From: Bacteroidales bacterium
GTDB lineage: Bacteria > Bacteroidota > Bacteroidia > Bacteroidales > UBA932
NCBI GenBank assembly: GCA_024402115.1
Contig: JAKSJQ010000005.1
Span: 16,564-80,563, forward strand
Length of the DNA stretch: 64,000 bases
Direction: 5' to 3'
Below the pieces are notes generated by a model that was given only the letters and a program-made list of their open reading frames with translations, was not told the DNA's origin and did no database searches. This document shows positions 44,597-54,499 of the stretch, one piece after another. A program made the position numbers and the translations under genes. Every line of letters begins with the position of its first letter. Position 1 is the stretch's first letter.

Positions 44597-47500
44597 TTAA
44601 ATTTCATCACCCTCACGGGTACCCTCGTTGCCGCCGGCATCCACAGATCCTTCTATAAATATCTTAGTGTAATCTGGGATATAATCTGAATTGCGGCTGA
44701 CTGTCACGTTCGGAATTATCTGACCCTGATGAATCACTAGTAAACGTAGTGAGTCATATTTAGACGGAGAGCAATCGAGATAGCTTAATTTCGTATTATT
44801 GCTGACGTTCAGTTCATCCAAATAGCAGTCTATCAATTCAAGATGCTCAAGGTTGACCATTGCAGAAATGTCAAAGTGGCCTTCCTGAAGTCCCCAATTA
44901 AAGAGTTCAAGATGTGTCAATTGTGTCAAGTAAGATAGTGCTCCGATATTGTTTGCGGTATACCATCCGTCAACAGTTGAGCGTATTGACAGTTTCTTCA
45001 AATTTGTGAAGTGCTGTAAATCCCAAAAATCGAGGTAATCGTATGAGTAGTCAATCTCTGTGACAGATTTTGCTTCATCCTTGGAAATCTCCCCGTCACC
45101 GTCAGCGTCATAGTTTTCTAACATGAATTCCCTAAAATGCCAATCACGGAATTCGATGATATTTGGGTCAACGACGCGGACATAGCAGTTAGCTTGGTGC
45201 CCAGAATCTTCCGAGTATGCATATATCCATGCGTCTCCTCTCTTGATTCCAGTGACAACTCCACCCTCGACGGTAGCTATTTCTTCATTACCGCTCCACC
45301 AATTTACATTCTTGTTTGTGGCGTTCTCAGGAAGAATAGTTGCTGTCAAAGTCAGGGTCTCTCCCAAATTAATTGTAGCTTCTGTTATGTCAAGACGAAT
45401 CTTCTGGACTCGAATAGCTACTGTCACCTCCGTACTCCATGTATGGCCGCCATCTTCCGCCGTTGCGGTGATGACCGTAGAGCCGACTTTCTTCGCGGTT
45501 ACGATACCGTTGTCCACGCTTGCAACGTTTTCGTCACTTGACGTCCAGATGATATTAGGATTTGTCGCATTTTCTGGATATACATACGCAATAAACCTGA
45601 CGGACTCACCAGGACTGAGGCAAGTAGATCCTTCAATGTCTACTGATATCCAGTCTACATGAATTGCTGTGTCAACGACGTACAGATTACACCAATCGAC
45701 GTAACTTCCATCCTCAGTAGTCGCATAAATAGTAACATATCCTGGTCTGATACCAGTAACGACACCATTCTCAACCGTTGCCGTATTCTCGTCGCTTGTG
45801 CTCCAAATTACATTCTTGTTCGTGGCATCTTCTGGGTATATAGTAGCATTTAGAGTCATAGAGTCTCCTAACAAAATGCTGGTATCGTGCCTGTCAAGAG
45901 AAATACCCGTGACAGGTGTAGGAAGGACAGCGATTTGACAAGTTGCTGTCAATCCGCCTGCTTCAGCAGTAATTGTCGTAGTGCCAAGACCATGAGCTAT
46001 AACCTGACCATCATTTACGGAAGCTACTGAAGGATCTGAACTTGTCCAATTGATAGTCTTGTCTGTCGCATTGTATGGTTCCACTGTCGCAGTGATGATG
46101 ACAGACTCGCCAACACGCATTGTATATTCTGTCAAGTTCAGATATATATTGCCTACCGGTGTTGGAACGACATTGACCGTGATGTATGCGCGTTTTGAAC
46201 CAGCGCTAGCCATTATGACAGCCGTTCCAAGCATGTTGCAACGAACGCGCCCGTTCTCTACGGAAGCGACCTGGGAATTAGAACTGCTGAAGGCACATAG
46301 TGGAAATGTCGCGTCATAAGGATTAGTCCTGTAAGTTATCTGAAACTCGTCTCCGACGTATTTGACGTAATCTGTCTGGGTCAATGAGATCTCCTGGACA
46401 GTAATGATATCCATCATGTCTCCGTATTCATTCTCGATCAAGATACGCCCGTTATAATTCTCGTCTGTGTATAGTCCGTTGACTGAACCATGAATGAACA
46501 CATCACCAGAATTGACTGCCAAGCTGTCAATAGACGCCGATTTCTCGATGATCAGAGGATTGTCCACAATGTTCGAAACGACTGAATTATATTTGCCGGA
46601 TACATAAGCAGTACTCTTCGGTAGATCCAAAACTGCATTTCCAGCAATAGTCTGACCTCCGGAATAGGTGTTATTCAGAATGATGATAGGTGTCTCATTC
46701 GTGTTGTTGACAGTAAGTGTACCTCCTTTTACGATGTACGCATTCAAACTGATTGAACTGCTTGAGTTTTGACCAACGGTTGGAACGACTATCGCTTCAT
46801 TCTCATATACTGTCCTGCTGACCGTAACGTTGGTCGCACCTGAATTGAAGGCGCTTTCTGCGGTCTGAAAATCAGTCGCGCTGACAACAGAGAGAGGTAT
46901 ATGGAATCCTCTTATCTGGCCTGAACCAATTGACGAGGTAGAGTTAAGTGTCTTCGCAGTTGAAAAAACTGCTGGCGTGCTTCCGATACGCCCATACAAG
47001 CGGATAATTACATTTGCCCCGTCCTCATAGTTGACTGGGAACATCATCATCTTTACATACTTCTCATCTCCGTTCTTCAAGGTTAGAGGAGTGTCTGGAC
47101 TGATATTGACAAGTTGATGATCCGAGAAACGTACAGGATTCAAGTAGTCTCCGGACAATTCTGTCAAATCAAGAGTTACTGCGTCTGTATAGACTTTGTT
47201 TTCCTCGTTACCCTCGCATAGCAACTCAATAGAATCGATGGTAATAGTCTTCTCTGAATTTGAGACAATTCTGAAATAAGCCATCGAGGATACATAATCC
47301 ATCTGGATGGTCGGAGCATTTATATCTCCTCCCTCAGCTACTGAGTAATACTCATCGGAACATCCCACCAAGAAAGAATACTTTGAATAATCACTGAAGT
47401 TTCCACTTAACTGATAATTTCCCTTATATGTGCGATCTTCCATGGAGAGCGAAAGGTAGTGAATGTCCTCCACCTCGGAATATGGATATACGGCGTATAT

Positions 47501-47806
47501 CTTGGAATCACTGAATGGATTGACTTTTCCGGAGAAAACACCTTTTGTTGTACCGGAACCCTCAATCAGATCAAACTGCTTGAGTTTTCCATTTTCGCCG
47601 ATAGCTACGCCGATATTGTCGGACTCCGACCATATGTTTTTGTTCGAAGAGAAAATAGTTTTCGTCTCTTCTTCGCCACTAGGCATCTCTGCAGACAAGG
47701 TCAGACTTACATTAGGTTTCAATCCAAGCCAATTCCTGTCTGTGTCTCGCGAGCATCCACAGAGTGTGATTGCAAGCAAAAATGCTGATATTCTGTTGAC
47801 TTTCAT
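44597..47806 (-). CDS. Surface lipoprotein: fimbrillin-like, five BIG2 domains, EF-hand, leucine-rich repeats
   Basis: About 1069 residues from the inner ATG at 47806; lipobox L-C-G-C near residue 18. The N-terminal ~310 residues are fimbrillin-like (WSESDNIGVAIGENG, KIYAVYPYSEV). A short beta-repeat region follows, then five BIG2 domains at about 450-870 (VEPYNATDKTINWTSSD and relatives). Near 880 a calcium-binding EF-hand/dockerin-like loop reads YDADGDGEISKDEA. After it come leucine-rich repeats (LTHLELFNWGL, LEHLELIDCYL). This order is typical of Bacteroidales surface proteins thought to bind hosts or glycans. No catalytic motif is seen. Confidence 0.82.
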   Translation of the reverse strand: MKVNRISAFLLAITLCGCSRDTDRNWLGLKPNVSLTLSAEMPSGEEETKTIFSSNKNIWSESDNIGVAIGENGKLKQFDLIEGSGTTKGVFSGKVNPFSDSKIYAVYPYSEVEDIHYLSLSMEDRTYKGNYQLSGNFSDYSKYSFLVGCSDEYYSVAEGGDINAPTIQMDYVSSMAYFRIVSNSEKTITIDSIELLCEGNEENKVYTDAVTLDLTELSGDYLNPVRFSDHQLVNISPDTPLTLKNGDEKYVKMMMFPVNYEDGANVIIRLYGRIGSTPAVFSTAKTLNSTSSIGSGQIRGFHIPLSVVSATDFQTAESAFNSGATNVTVSRTVYENEAIVVPTVGQNSSSSISLNAYIVKGGTLTVNNTNETPIIILNNTYSGGQTIAGNAVLDLPKSTAYVSGKYNSVVSNIVDNPLIIEKSASIDSLAVNSGDVFIHGSVNGLYTDENYNGRILIENEYGDMMDIITVQEISLTQTDYVKYVGDEFQITYRTNPYDATFPLCAFSSSNSQVASVENGRVRCNMLGTAVIMASAGSKRAYITVNVVPTPVGNIYLNLTEYTMRVGESVIITATVEPYNATDKTINWTSSDPSVASVNDGQVIAHGLGTTTITAEAGGLTATCQIAVLPTPVTGISLDRHDTSILLGDSMTLNATIYPEDATNKNVIWSTSDENTATVENGVVTGIRPGYVTIYATTEDGSYVDWCNLYVVDTAIHVDWISVDIEGSTCLSPGESVRFIAYVYPENATNPNIIWTSSDENVASVDNGIVTAKKVGSTVITATAEDGGHTWSTEVTVAIRVQKIRLDITEATINLGETLTLTATILPENATNKNVNWWSGNEEIATVEGGVVTGIKRGDAWIYAYSEDSGHQANCYVRVVDPNIIEFRDWHFREFMLENYDADGDGEISKDEAKSVTEIDYSYDYLDFWDLQHFTNLKKLSIRSTVDGWYTANNIGALSYLTQLTHLELFNWGLQEGHFDISAMVNLEHLELIDCYLDELNVSNNTKLSYLDCSPSKYDSLRLLVIHQGQIIPNVTVSRNSDYIPDYTKIFIEGSVDAGGNEGTREGDEI

Positions 47807-47821
47807 CATTATCCTTCTCTC

Positions 47822-50473
47822 TTAGTCTTCACCTCGGTTCTCCCAATCTCCAGCTCCGATGCCGTTGTCCACGTCTTTCAACTGAGTGACAGTGACTTTC
47901 TTGTTGATCAGATCTGTATCTCCATTTCCAATGACAGTGATGGTTGCTACGCGTTTACTGTTAGTCATGTTCCTGCTGGTCGTGATCGTAAAGCTACCGT
48001 TTCCCGATCCTGATGTCGGACTGACTGTGCACCAGCTCGAATCAGAACTGATTTCCCAGGTTATGTTCGACGATATCGTTATTTCCGTGGCCCCACCATT
48101 GCTGTCGACTTCTATTGCACTAGAACTGAGGTTCATTACGTCAACTTGTTTTACGGTAATGGTGCATGTCGCTTCAAACTCAGCACACGCAGCGGTGATG
48201 ACCACTGATCCTGGAATAAGCGCCTTAACTACACCATCGCTGACGGCCGCCACAGACGTGTCAGAGCTTGACCAGGTAACGGTCTTGTCTGTGGCGTCTC
48301 TAGGAGTCACTGTCGCAACGAGGGTCACGATCTGACCTTCGAACATAGTATATGATGTCTTGTCAAGGCTGATTCCGGTTACAGGAGTCGGCTCGACAGT
48401 AATCTCACATTCGGCGCTCATTTCACCTACGGTCGCTGTAATTGTTGCAGTTCCAACTTTAAGAGCTTTTACTACTCCGTTCTTCACAGTTGCGACTGAT
48501 GCGTCTGAAGTATACCACGTCACTGTCTTGTCAGTGGCATCGTCAGGAGTCACGGTTGCGGACAGAGTCACAGACTGTCCAGCCCGTAAGGTTTCTGAAG
48601 TCTTATCGAGCGTTATTCCGGTTACAGGAGTCGGCTCGACAGTGATCTTGCATTCGGCGCTCTTTTCACCTGCGGTCGCTGTAATTGTTGCAGTTCCGAC
48701 TTTAAGAGCTTTTACTACTCCGTTCTTCACAGTTGCGACTGATGCGTCTGAAGTATACCACGTCACTGTCTTGTCAGTGGCATCGTCAGGAGTCACGGTT
48801 GCGGTCAGAGTCACAGACTGTCCAGCTCGTAAGGTTTCTGAAGTCTTATCGAGCGATATTACGGTAACAGGAGAGAAAACAGAAACCTCACATGTCGCGG
48901 TGAAACCACCATCCTGAGTCTTGACTGTAATCGTTGCAGAACCTCCTCCGACAGCTGATACCTCGCCGTTTATGACTGTTGCGACGGCGGTGTTCGAACT
49001 TGTCCAAGTCACATTCGTGTTTGTGGCATTGGATGGAGTTATCGTGGCGGTGAGAGTTGTTATATCCCCCTTGACCATTGATAATGTGGTCTTGTCTAGA
49101 GATACGCCTGTAACGGGATATACCTTTGCTTTGACAGAAACTTCGCATGAGGCAGTCTTATTTCCGTCCTCAGTAGTTACGGTTATCGTGGCTGTACCTG
49201 GCTTGACGGCAGTCACCTTGCCACCTTTGACGGTCGCCACCTCACTATCACTGCTCTCCCATGACACATTCTTGTTTGTCGCATCTGATGGACTAATCGT
49301 TGCAGTGAGGGTCTGAGATTCTCCTTCAGTCAATGATATAGATGACTTGTCGAGCTTGACGCTGGTGACGGGAACGGTCACCGTTACCGAACATGTCGCA
49401 GTAAATTCCCCGTCCTGAGTCCTTACAGTAATCGTAGCCGATCCTCTGCCAACCGCAGACACTGTTCCGCCAGCCACAGTTGCGACAGCAGTATTGGAGC
49501 TTGTCCATGTCACATTCTTATTCGTCGCATTAGATGGAGTTATGGTAGCCGTGAGAGAAGTGGATTCTCCTTTGACCAACGATACGGATGTCTTGTCGAG
49601 CGAAACACCGGTCACAGGGTACGTCCTCTCCACGACAGTGATTTCGCACTTTCCGGTCTTATTGCCATCCTCGGTGGTTACTGTAATCGTTGCAGTTCCC
49701 GGCTTAATGGCAGAGACTACTCCGAGAGATACCGTGACTACTTCAGTATTTGAACTTTCCCAGGTGACATTTTTGTTTGTTGCATTGGCCGGGGTAATAG
49801 ATGCGACAAGCCTCTGCTTCTCACCTTCGGTCATTGTAAGAGAGGACTTGTTGATTGCAACATTCGTGACAGGAACGTTGACTGTGACATAGCACACTTC
49901 AACATATCCTCCATCTTGAGTAGTTGCTGTGATTTTTGTCGAGCCTCCGTCAACGGCGGTGACTATACCGTTTTTGACCGTAGCAATCTCATCATCGGCG
50001 CTTTCCCAGAAGATTGTCTTGTCTGAGGCATTGGACGGTACGATGGAAGCGACAATCTCGGCACTTTCGCCCTTATTTAGCTCAATCTGTGACTTGTCGA
50101 GGGTTATCCCTGTAACAGCAATTATGGACTGCTCTACAGAAACTTTACATGTCGCGGATTTGCCTCCATCTTCAGCGATGACCGTGATAGATGCACTACC
50201 GACGCCATTCGCCGTGACAACGCCGTTCGCAACGGAAGCAACAGCCTCATTGCTGGATTTCCATGATACCTTTTTGTTGCTGGAGTTTGTCGGCAGTATG
50301 GTCACTGAGAGTTTCTCGCTCTTACCTTCCGTGAGGACAAGTGAGCTAGTGTTCAATGATATACTTTCGACGTGAACAATTACATTATCTTCATTGCCAC
50401 CACAAGAAGTGAATGGCAGTAACATCATGAGGAAACAGAATACGGAAAAAACAGTCCGTAAAGATTTTGTCAT
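47822..50473 (-). CDS. Surface lipoprotein with nine BIG2 domains and a BACON-like end
   Basis: An 883-residue lipoprotein (lipobox F-T-S-C, Cys about 24). Nine consecutive BIG2 domains of about 81 residues fill residues 33-770, each opening with a phrase like PVTGVSLDKTS and holding ITPSNATNKNVTWTSS. Domains 7 and 8 are almost identical in DNA. The C-terminal ~90 residues form a BACON-like domain (NITWEISSDSSWCTVSPTSG) and end GIGAGDWENRGED. There is no fimbrillin head, unlike its neighbours. First gene of the five-gene operon. I infer a long rod holding or spacing a binding tip. Confidence 0.85.
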   Translation of the reverse strand: MTKSLRTVFSVFCFLMMLLPFTSCGGNEDNVIVHVESISLNTSSLVLTEGKSEKLSVTILPTNSSNKKVSWKSSNEAVASVANGVVTANGVGSASITVIAEDGGKSATCKVSVEQSIIAVTGITLDKSQIELNKGESAEIVASIVPSNASDKTIFWESADDEIATVKNGIVTAVDGGSTKITATTQDGGYVEVCYVTVNVPVTNVAINKSSLTMTEGEKQRLVASITPANATNKNVTWESSNTEVVTVSLGVVSAIKPGTATITVTTEDGNKTGKCEITVVERTYPVTGVSLDKTSVSLVKGESTSLTATITPSNATNKNVTWTSSNTAVATVAGGTVSAVGRGSATITVRTQDGEFTATCSVTVTVPVTSVKLDKSSISLTEGESQTLTATISPSDATNKNVSWESSDSEVATVKGGKVTAVKPGTATITVTTEDGNKTASCEVSVKAKVYPVTGVSLDKTTLSMVKGDITTLTATITPSNATNTNVTWTSSNTAVATVINGEVSAVGGGSATITVKTQDGGFTATCEVSVFSPVTVISLDKTSETLRAGQSVTLTATVTPDDATDKTVTWYTSDASVATVKNGVVKALKVGTATITATAGEKSAECKITVEPTPVTGITLDKTSETLRAGQSVTLSATVTPDDATDKTVTWYTSDASVATVKNGVVKALKVGTATITATVGEMSAECEITVEPTPVTGISLDKTSYTMFEGQIVTLVATVTPRDATDKTVTWSSSDTSVAAVSDGVVKALIPGSVVITAACAEFEATCTITVKQVDVMNLSSSAIEVDSNGGATEITISSNITWEISSDSSWCTVSPTSGSGNGSFTITTSRNMTNSKRVATITVIGNGDTDLINKKVTVTQLKDVDNGIGAGDWENRGED
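48377..48862 (-). repeat. Two nearly identical 243-bp tandem BIG2 repeats
   Basis: The start of one unit at 48377 recurs at 48620, and a related sequence starts at 48863, giving a 243-bp (81-codon) period. Only a handful of bases differ between the two units, while other BIG2 units in the same gene have diverged widely. Confidence 0.85.
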
Positions 50474-50517
50474 ACCGTGTGGTTATTATATAACTAATGC
50501 ACAAAGTGGTTAAAGTA

Positions 50518-50525
50518 CAAATTTA
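50518..50525 (-). promoter_or_regulatory. -7 element of the surface-protein operon
   Basis: TAAATTTG on the minus strand fits TAnnTTTG, 44 bp before the start at 50473. With the terminator at 37543-37576 it brackets five genes. Confidence 0.55.
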
Positions 50526-50599
50526 CATAATATTAAGTACAAACGGAATAGACTTTATCTTGAAATCACAATAATGTTCATTTATAAGCGGAATAATCC

Positions 50600-51475
50600 C
50601 TACCTCGACGAAACGTCGAGGGCGTTGCGGACGATGTCGGTGAAGTCGGAGCCTTCCATGACCTCGAGACCCTTGATGGTGTAGCCGCCCGGGGTTGCGA
50701 TCTTCGCAATCTCCTCCTCCGGATTGGTTCCATGGGCTGCAACCAGCATTGCCGCGCCCTTGACGGTCTGCAGCACGACCTTGATTGCGTCATCCCTGTC
50801 GAAGCCGAGATCAGTGCCACCGTCAACAGAAGCGAGAATATACTTCATGGCGTACGCGACACCGCATGAAGCGAGTGCCATTCCCGAGTTCATCATCTTC
50901 TCGTCGATGATCAGCGACTTTCCGACGCTGTCGAAGATTGCCTTCACGAGCGAAATCTGTATCGGAGTCGCCGAGATCGGAGCGATGAAGGTGAGACCCT
51001 CGTTCAGTTCCATGGCCGTGTTCGGCATCGCGAGAAAAAGGATAGGCGATTCGTTGGCGTTTGTGCCGGTGCATCCGCAAGCGCCAGTGCCGGTGCATCC
51101 GCAAGCTTCATTGCTCGCGCATTCGCATGTATCAGAACCGGTGGATGCGGCCCCGAACCACTCCTGATACCTTGTAGAAGGCACACCGGCGACGAAGCTG
51201 ATGATGATCTGATTCGCGAAATCGATTGCCGGAGCTATCTCCATGCACACCTTCTCCACCGTGTTCGGGCGGACGGCAAGGATGATCACGTCAGCACCTT
51301 TGATCGCCTCCCTGTTGTCGAGACATGAGTGGATGCCGGTCCCGGCGAAGGTGTCGAGAGTCGCCTGGCTATGAGCGGTAACGGTGATGTCACCTGGAGT
51401 GAAGAGTGAGCTTGTCGAGAAACTTCGAGCAGCCGTACCACCCATGTGGCCGGCACCTATTATGGTGATTTTCAT
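50600..51475 (-). CDS. proC: Pyrroline-5-carboxylate reductase with a Cys-Gly-rich insertion
   Basis: A 291-residue NADPH enzyme for the last step of proline synthesis. The Rossmann motif GAGHMGGTAARSF at 7-19 and ILAVRPNTVEKV are normal, as is the C-terminal domain (SGMALASCGVAYA, TVKGAAMLV, ATPGGYTIKG). The family motif normally seen as RxMPNTP is LAMPNTAMELNEG here. Just before it lies an odd insertion of about 35 residues with eight Cys in units like ACGCTGTG, coded by a 24-bp DNA repeat. Relatives are near 265-270 residues, so the insertion explains the extra length. Single gene. Confidence 0.92.
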   Translation of the reverse strand: MKITIIGAGHMGGTAARSFSTSSLFTPGDITVTAHSQATLDTFAGTGIHSCLDNREAIKGADVIILAVRPNTVEKVCMEIAPAIDFANQIIISFVAGVPSTRYQEWFGAASTGSDTCECASNEACGCTGTGACGCTGTNANESPILFLAMPNTAMELNEGLTFIAPISATPIQISLVKAIFDSVGKSLIIDEKMMNSGMALASCGVAYAMKYILASVDGGTDLGFDRDDAIKVVLQTVKGAAMLVAAHGTNPEEEIAKIATPGGYTIKGLEVMEGSDFTDIVRNALDVSSR

Positions 51476-51650
51476 ATTTCTTAAGTTCGTTTGGGGACAC
51501 TAATATAGTCATTTTTCTCGTGCTGACTTGACATTAAGCAAATATTACAATTCTTTTACCGTGGCGGGTGGGGTTTTATGTACAGTCCAGGCTGCGATGC
51601 TCTAGTTTCATGACCAGCGTCAGTGAGGCTGATACAGATGGCACCATTTG

Positions 51651-51764
51651 GCCGTGGCGGTTAAGTGACTTATAGACAGGGTTTTTAACGAAAAATGGGT
51701 AGTCAAAAATTGACTACCCATTTTGGACTAACTTGCTGATATCCAGTGTGTTATCTGCCACGCC
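51651..51764. repeat. Palindrome family B, copy 3 (terminator-like)
   Basis: The inner perfect 14-bp stem AAAATGGGTAGTCA (51692-51705 with 51711-51724) is centred between outer arms GCCGTGGCGG and CTGCCACGCC, giving a 114-bp symmetric element like copy 1. It lies in the 380-bp gap 51476-51856, downstream of the minus-strand GH115 gene. The rest of that gap has a CCGTGGCGGG motif and a GATGCTCTAG motif also found near copy 2, and no gene. Confidence 0.85.
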
Positions 51765-51856
51765 GAAAAGGGCGAGAGATGGCACATCGGGGTTCTGGTT
51801 ACCTTACGACCTTGAAAATATCCAGAACGAGCGTTTTACAAGAGCCAAAGTCGCGC

Positions 51857-54499
51857 TTACCTCCTGACACAAGGGGACTCGGTGCCGAATAGGAAGGACT
51901 TCTGGTAGCCGCCGAGGTCGATTACGATCTTTTCGAGAACGACGCCCGGGTCGAGTGGCTTGATGGTCAGCGTATGGACGCGGCCGGCCGAATTCGATGA
52001 ACCAGCAGAATTCGATGAACCAGCGGCATTCGATGAACCAGCAGCATCAGAAGAAGCAGCAACACCGGCACCGACCTTGACCTTGACAGGCATGTCGATC
52101 ACACGTGCGGCAGCTGCCGGATACATGACGCGGTAAACGTTCTGCGGCTCCTCGTTGAGCTCGCCGTTGAAGTTCACCTCGAGCGGCTCGTTACCGTCGA
52201 AAGCGACAGTGTAGCGGTGGCCCTCCTTGCGCGAGAACGCTAGAGTGGTGGCGGTGATGACATGTACATCAAGCTCGCTCACACCCTCCGGAAGCTCGAC
52301 CTTGTAGGTGATGCCCGCACCCTCGGCAGACGCGGTATATGGCTGGATGGAGATACCGCTGCGGGTACGTCCCATGTGCGGAATGAGAGTCCACTGACCC
52401 TCGCCGGCATCGGTCTTCGAATAGTAGTGCTCGGCATCCATCGCGATGTAACCGGCACCCTTAGCCTCGGCGAAAGTGAAACCGCCGGCCATCGAAGCAG
52501 CATCCTCGAACCTCTGCAGGCGTGGGAGCATGTCGGCAGGGAAATTGTCGTTCCAGCTGCGGTAACCGATATGTTTCTGGATCATCATTCCGTTCCACTT
52601 GCCGCCGGCGATATCCTCATTGTACTGGCGGCAAAGCTCCGCATCGCGATTGAACGCCTCCTCGCAGCGGTCAGCCCAGAGATTCGCCTCCGGATTGCCC
52701 TCGCCGTAGAGCTTGAGGTTCATGGCCTGCGCATAGTACATCTGATAAACATTTCCGAGCGCCTGAACCGGGAAGAGAATCAGCTGGCGGTATGCATCCT
52801 GATACTCGGCCGGAAGAGTGATGAACTGACGGAGAGCCTCGGCCTCGAGACGCATGAACTCGTCCGCAACCTGCTTCCACTCGCCCGTATTGACGTTGTA
52901 GGTGCGAGCATCCAGCATCTCCGCGGTCACGCGGCCAGCGTACTGGCTGTACAGATTGAGGATGCGAGCAGCCTCCGCAGCCTGAGCCTCGCCAAACTGC
53001 TGCGCGCAGAACGTGCGAGGATGGTCGAGCAGATTCGACGCGTCATAGCGGGTCGGATCCCATGCCATGTCCATGAACAGGCTGATCGGATACTCCATCG
53101 GCTTGAGGTCGCCCACATTGAGCACCCAAAGCTTGTCCACACCGTACTGATAAGTCAGCGTCAGCTGATCCCACATATGCTGGATCGGAGTCACGTTCAA
53201 CCACTTGCTGTTGCGCGGAGCACCGACATAATCGACATGGTAATACATTCCGAAACCGCCCTTGTGCGCGAGCTCCTCCTTCGAAGGAAGACGACGGATG
53301 TCGCCCCAGTTATCGTCGCTCAGAAGGATGATCGCATCGTCCGGAACCTGCAGACCCTGATCATAGTAGCGCTGGACCTCCTTGTACAGAGCCCATACCT
53401 GCTGACGCTCAGCCGCCGGACGGCCGGTCTCCTTCGCGATGATCTTGCGCTGGTTCTTCACCACCTTCTCGAGCGTCTTGATGATGAACGCATCGTCGAG
53501 ACCTTCCCTCTCGCCCATTGCCGCATCACCGTCACCCCTCATGCCGATAGTGATCAGGTCCTCCGTATCCTTCGCACGTTGCATGCCCTCGCGGAAGAAC
53601 TTGTCGACCGCCTTCTGGTTGTTCACATAATCCCACTGGCCCTCGGAACCGTTCTTGCGCACCCATTCCTGGTGGTTGCGGGCCATAGGCTCATGATGAC
53701 TGGTACCCATGATGATACCCATGTCATTGGCGGTCTGCGAATTGAGAGGATCGTCCGCATAGAAGCTCCATCCCCACATCGCTGGCCACATGAAGTTGCC
53801 CCTGAGACGGAGAATGAGCTCGAACGCACGTGCATAGAACTCATGACCGCCGAAATCGGTGCCGAAAGTGTTCTTCACCCATGTCGTCAGGCACGGAGCC
53901 TCGTCATTGAGGAAGATGCCGCGGTAGCGCACCGCTGGCTCCCCCGCCGAATATGTGCCCTTCGCGATCGAAAGATTGTCCTGGTGAACCGTCGGAACGT
54001 CCATCCAGTCGTACCATGGAGACACGCCCATCTGCTCCGAAAGCTCATAGATGCCGTAGATGGTACCGCGCATGTCGCTTCCGGCGATCACGAGCGCCTC
54101 ACCGACACCTTCGACAGGCTTGCTCACCACTGTCATCACATACTTCTCGACCTTGCCCTTGAGCTGATCCGCATCGAGCTTTCCGGCCTTGACGATCTGC
54201 TGGATATACGGACTCTCGAGCGTGCCGACGATGATGGTCCGCGCACCGTCAGCAGGTGCGTTCAGCAGAGCCGCCTTCGTACCGCAGACCCTCTCGAAGT
54301 CAGCCTGAAGCGCCTCAGCGGCAATCTTCACGCCCTTCTTTTCGTCCGCCGAAATGAGGATCGAAGTCGGACGCGAATTCTCTATGAGAGTGAAACGGCC
54401 TGCACCGAGGCTTGTCGAAGTGATACCTTCATGGTCCTTTGCGAACAGAACGCCCGCCATCAGCAGCATCCCCGCTGCAAGCAAAAATCTTTTCTTCAT
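51857..54499 (-). CDS. GH115 alpha-glucuronidase
   Basis: An 880-residue secreted enzyme starting at MKKRFLLAAGMLLMAG (54499); the open frame beyond that reads through the divergent promoter. The catalytic core has the GH115 phrases YRGIFLNDEAPCLTTWVKN, LRLRGNFMWPAMWGWSFY, GMRGDGDAAM and NVGDLKPMEYPISLFMDMAWD. It removes (4-O-methyl)glucuronic acid from internal xylose units of xylan. A C-terminal beta domain holds a Ser/Ala/Asn/Gly run (about 820-850) coded by an 18-bp tandem repeat. It is divergent from the phytase-like gene and is consistent with arabinoglucuronoxylan use alongside the GH43 and GH51. Confidence 0.95.
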   Translation of the reverse strand: MKKRFLLAAGMLLMAGVLFAKDHEGITSTSLGAGRFTLIENSRPTSILISADEKKGVKIAAEALQADFERVCGTKAALLNAPADGARTIIVGTLESPYIQQIVKAGKLDADQLKGKVEKYVMTVVSKPVEGVGEALVIAGSDMRGTIYGIYELSEQMGVSPWYDWMDVPTVHQDNLSIAKGTYSAGEPAVRYRGIFLNDEAPCLTTWVKNTFGTDFGGHEFYARAFELILRLRGNFMWPAMWGWSFYADDPLNSQTANDMGIIMGTSHHEPMARNHQEWVRKNGSEGQWDYVNNQKAVDKFFREGMQRAKDTEDLITIGMRGDGDAAMGEREGLDDAFIIKTLEKVVKNQRKIIAKETGRPAAERQQVWALYKEVQRYYDQGLQVPDDAIILLSDDNWGDIRRLPSKEELAHKGGFGMYYHVDYVGAPRNSKWLNVTPIQHMWDQLTLTYQYGVDKLWVLNVGDLKPMEYPISLFMDMAWDPTRYDASNLLDHPRTFCAQQFGEAQAAEAARILNLYSQYAGRVTAEMLDARTYNVNTGEWKQVADEFMRLEAEALRQFITLPAEYQDAYRQLILFPVQALGNVYQMYYAQAMNLKLYGEGNPEANLWADRCEEAFNRDAELCRQYNEDIAGGKWNGMMIQKHIGYRSWNDNFPADMLPRLQRFEDAASMAGGFTFAEAKGAGYIAMDAEHYYSKTDAGEGQWTLIPHMGRTRSGISIQPYTASAEGAGITYKVELPEGVSELDVHVITATTLAFSRKEGHRYTVAFDGNEPLEVNFNGELNEEPQNVYRVMYPAAAARVIDMPVKVKVGAGVAASSDAAGSSNAAGSSNSAGSSNSAGRVHTLTIKPLDPGVVLEKIVIDLGGYQKSFLFGTESPCVRR

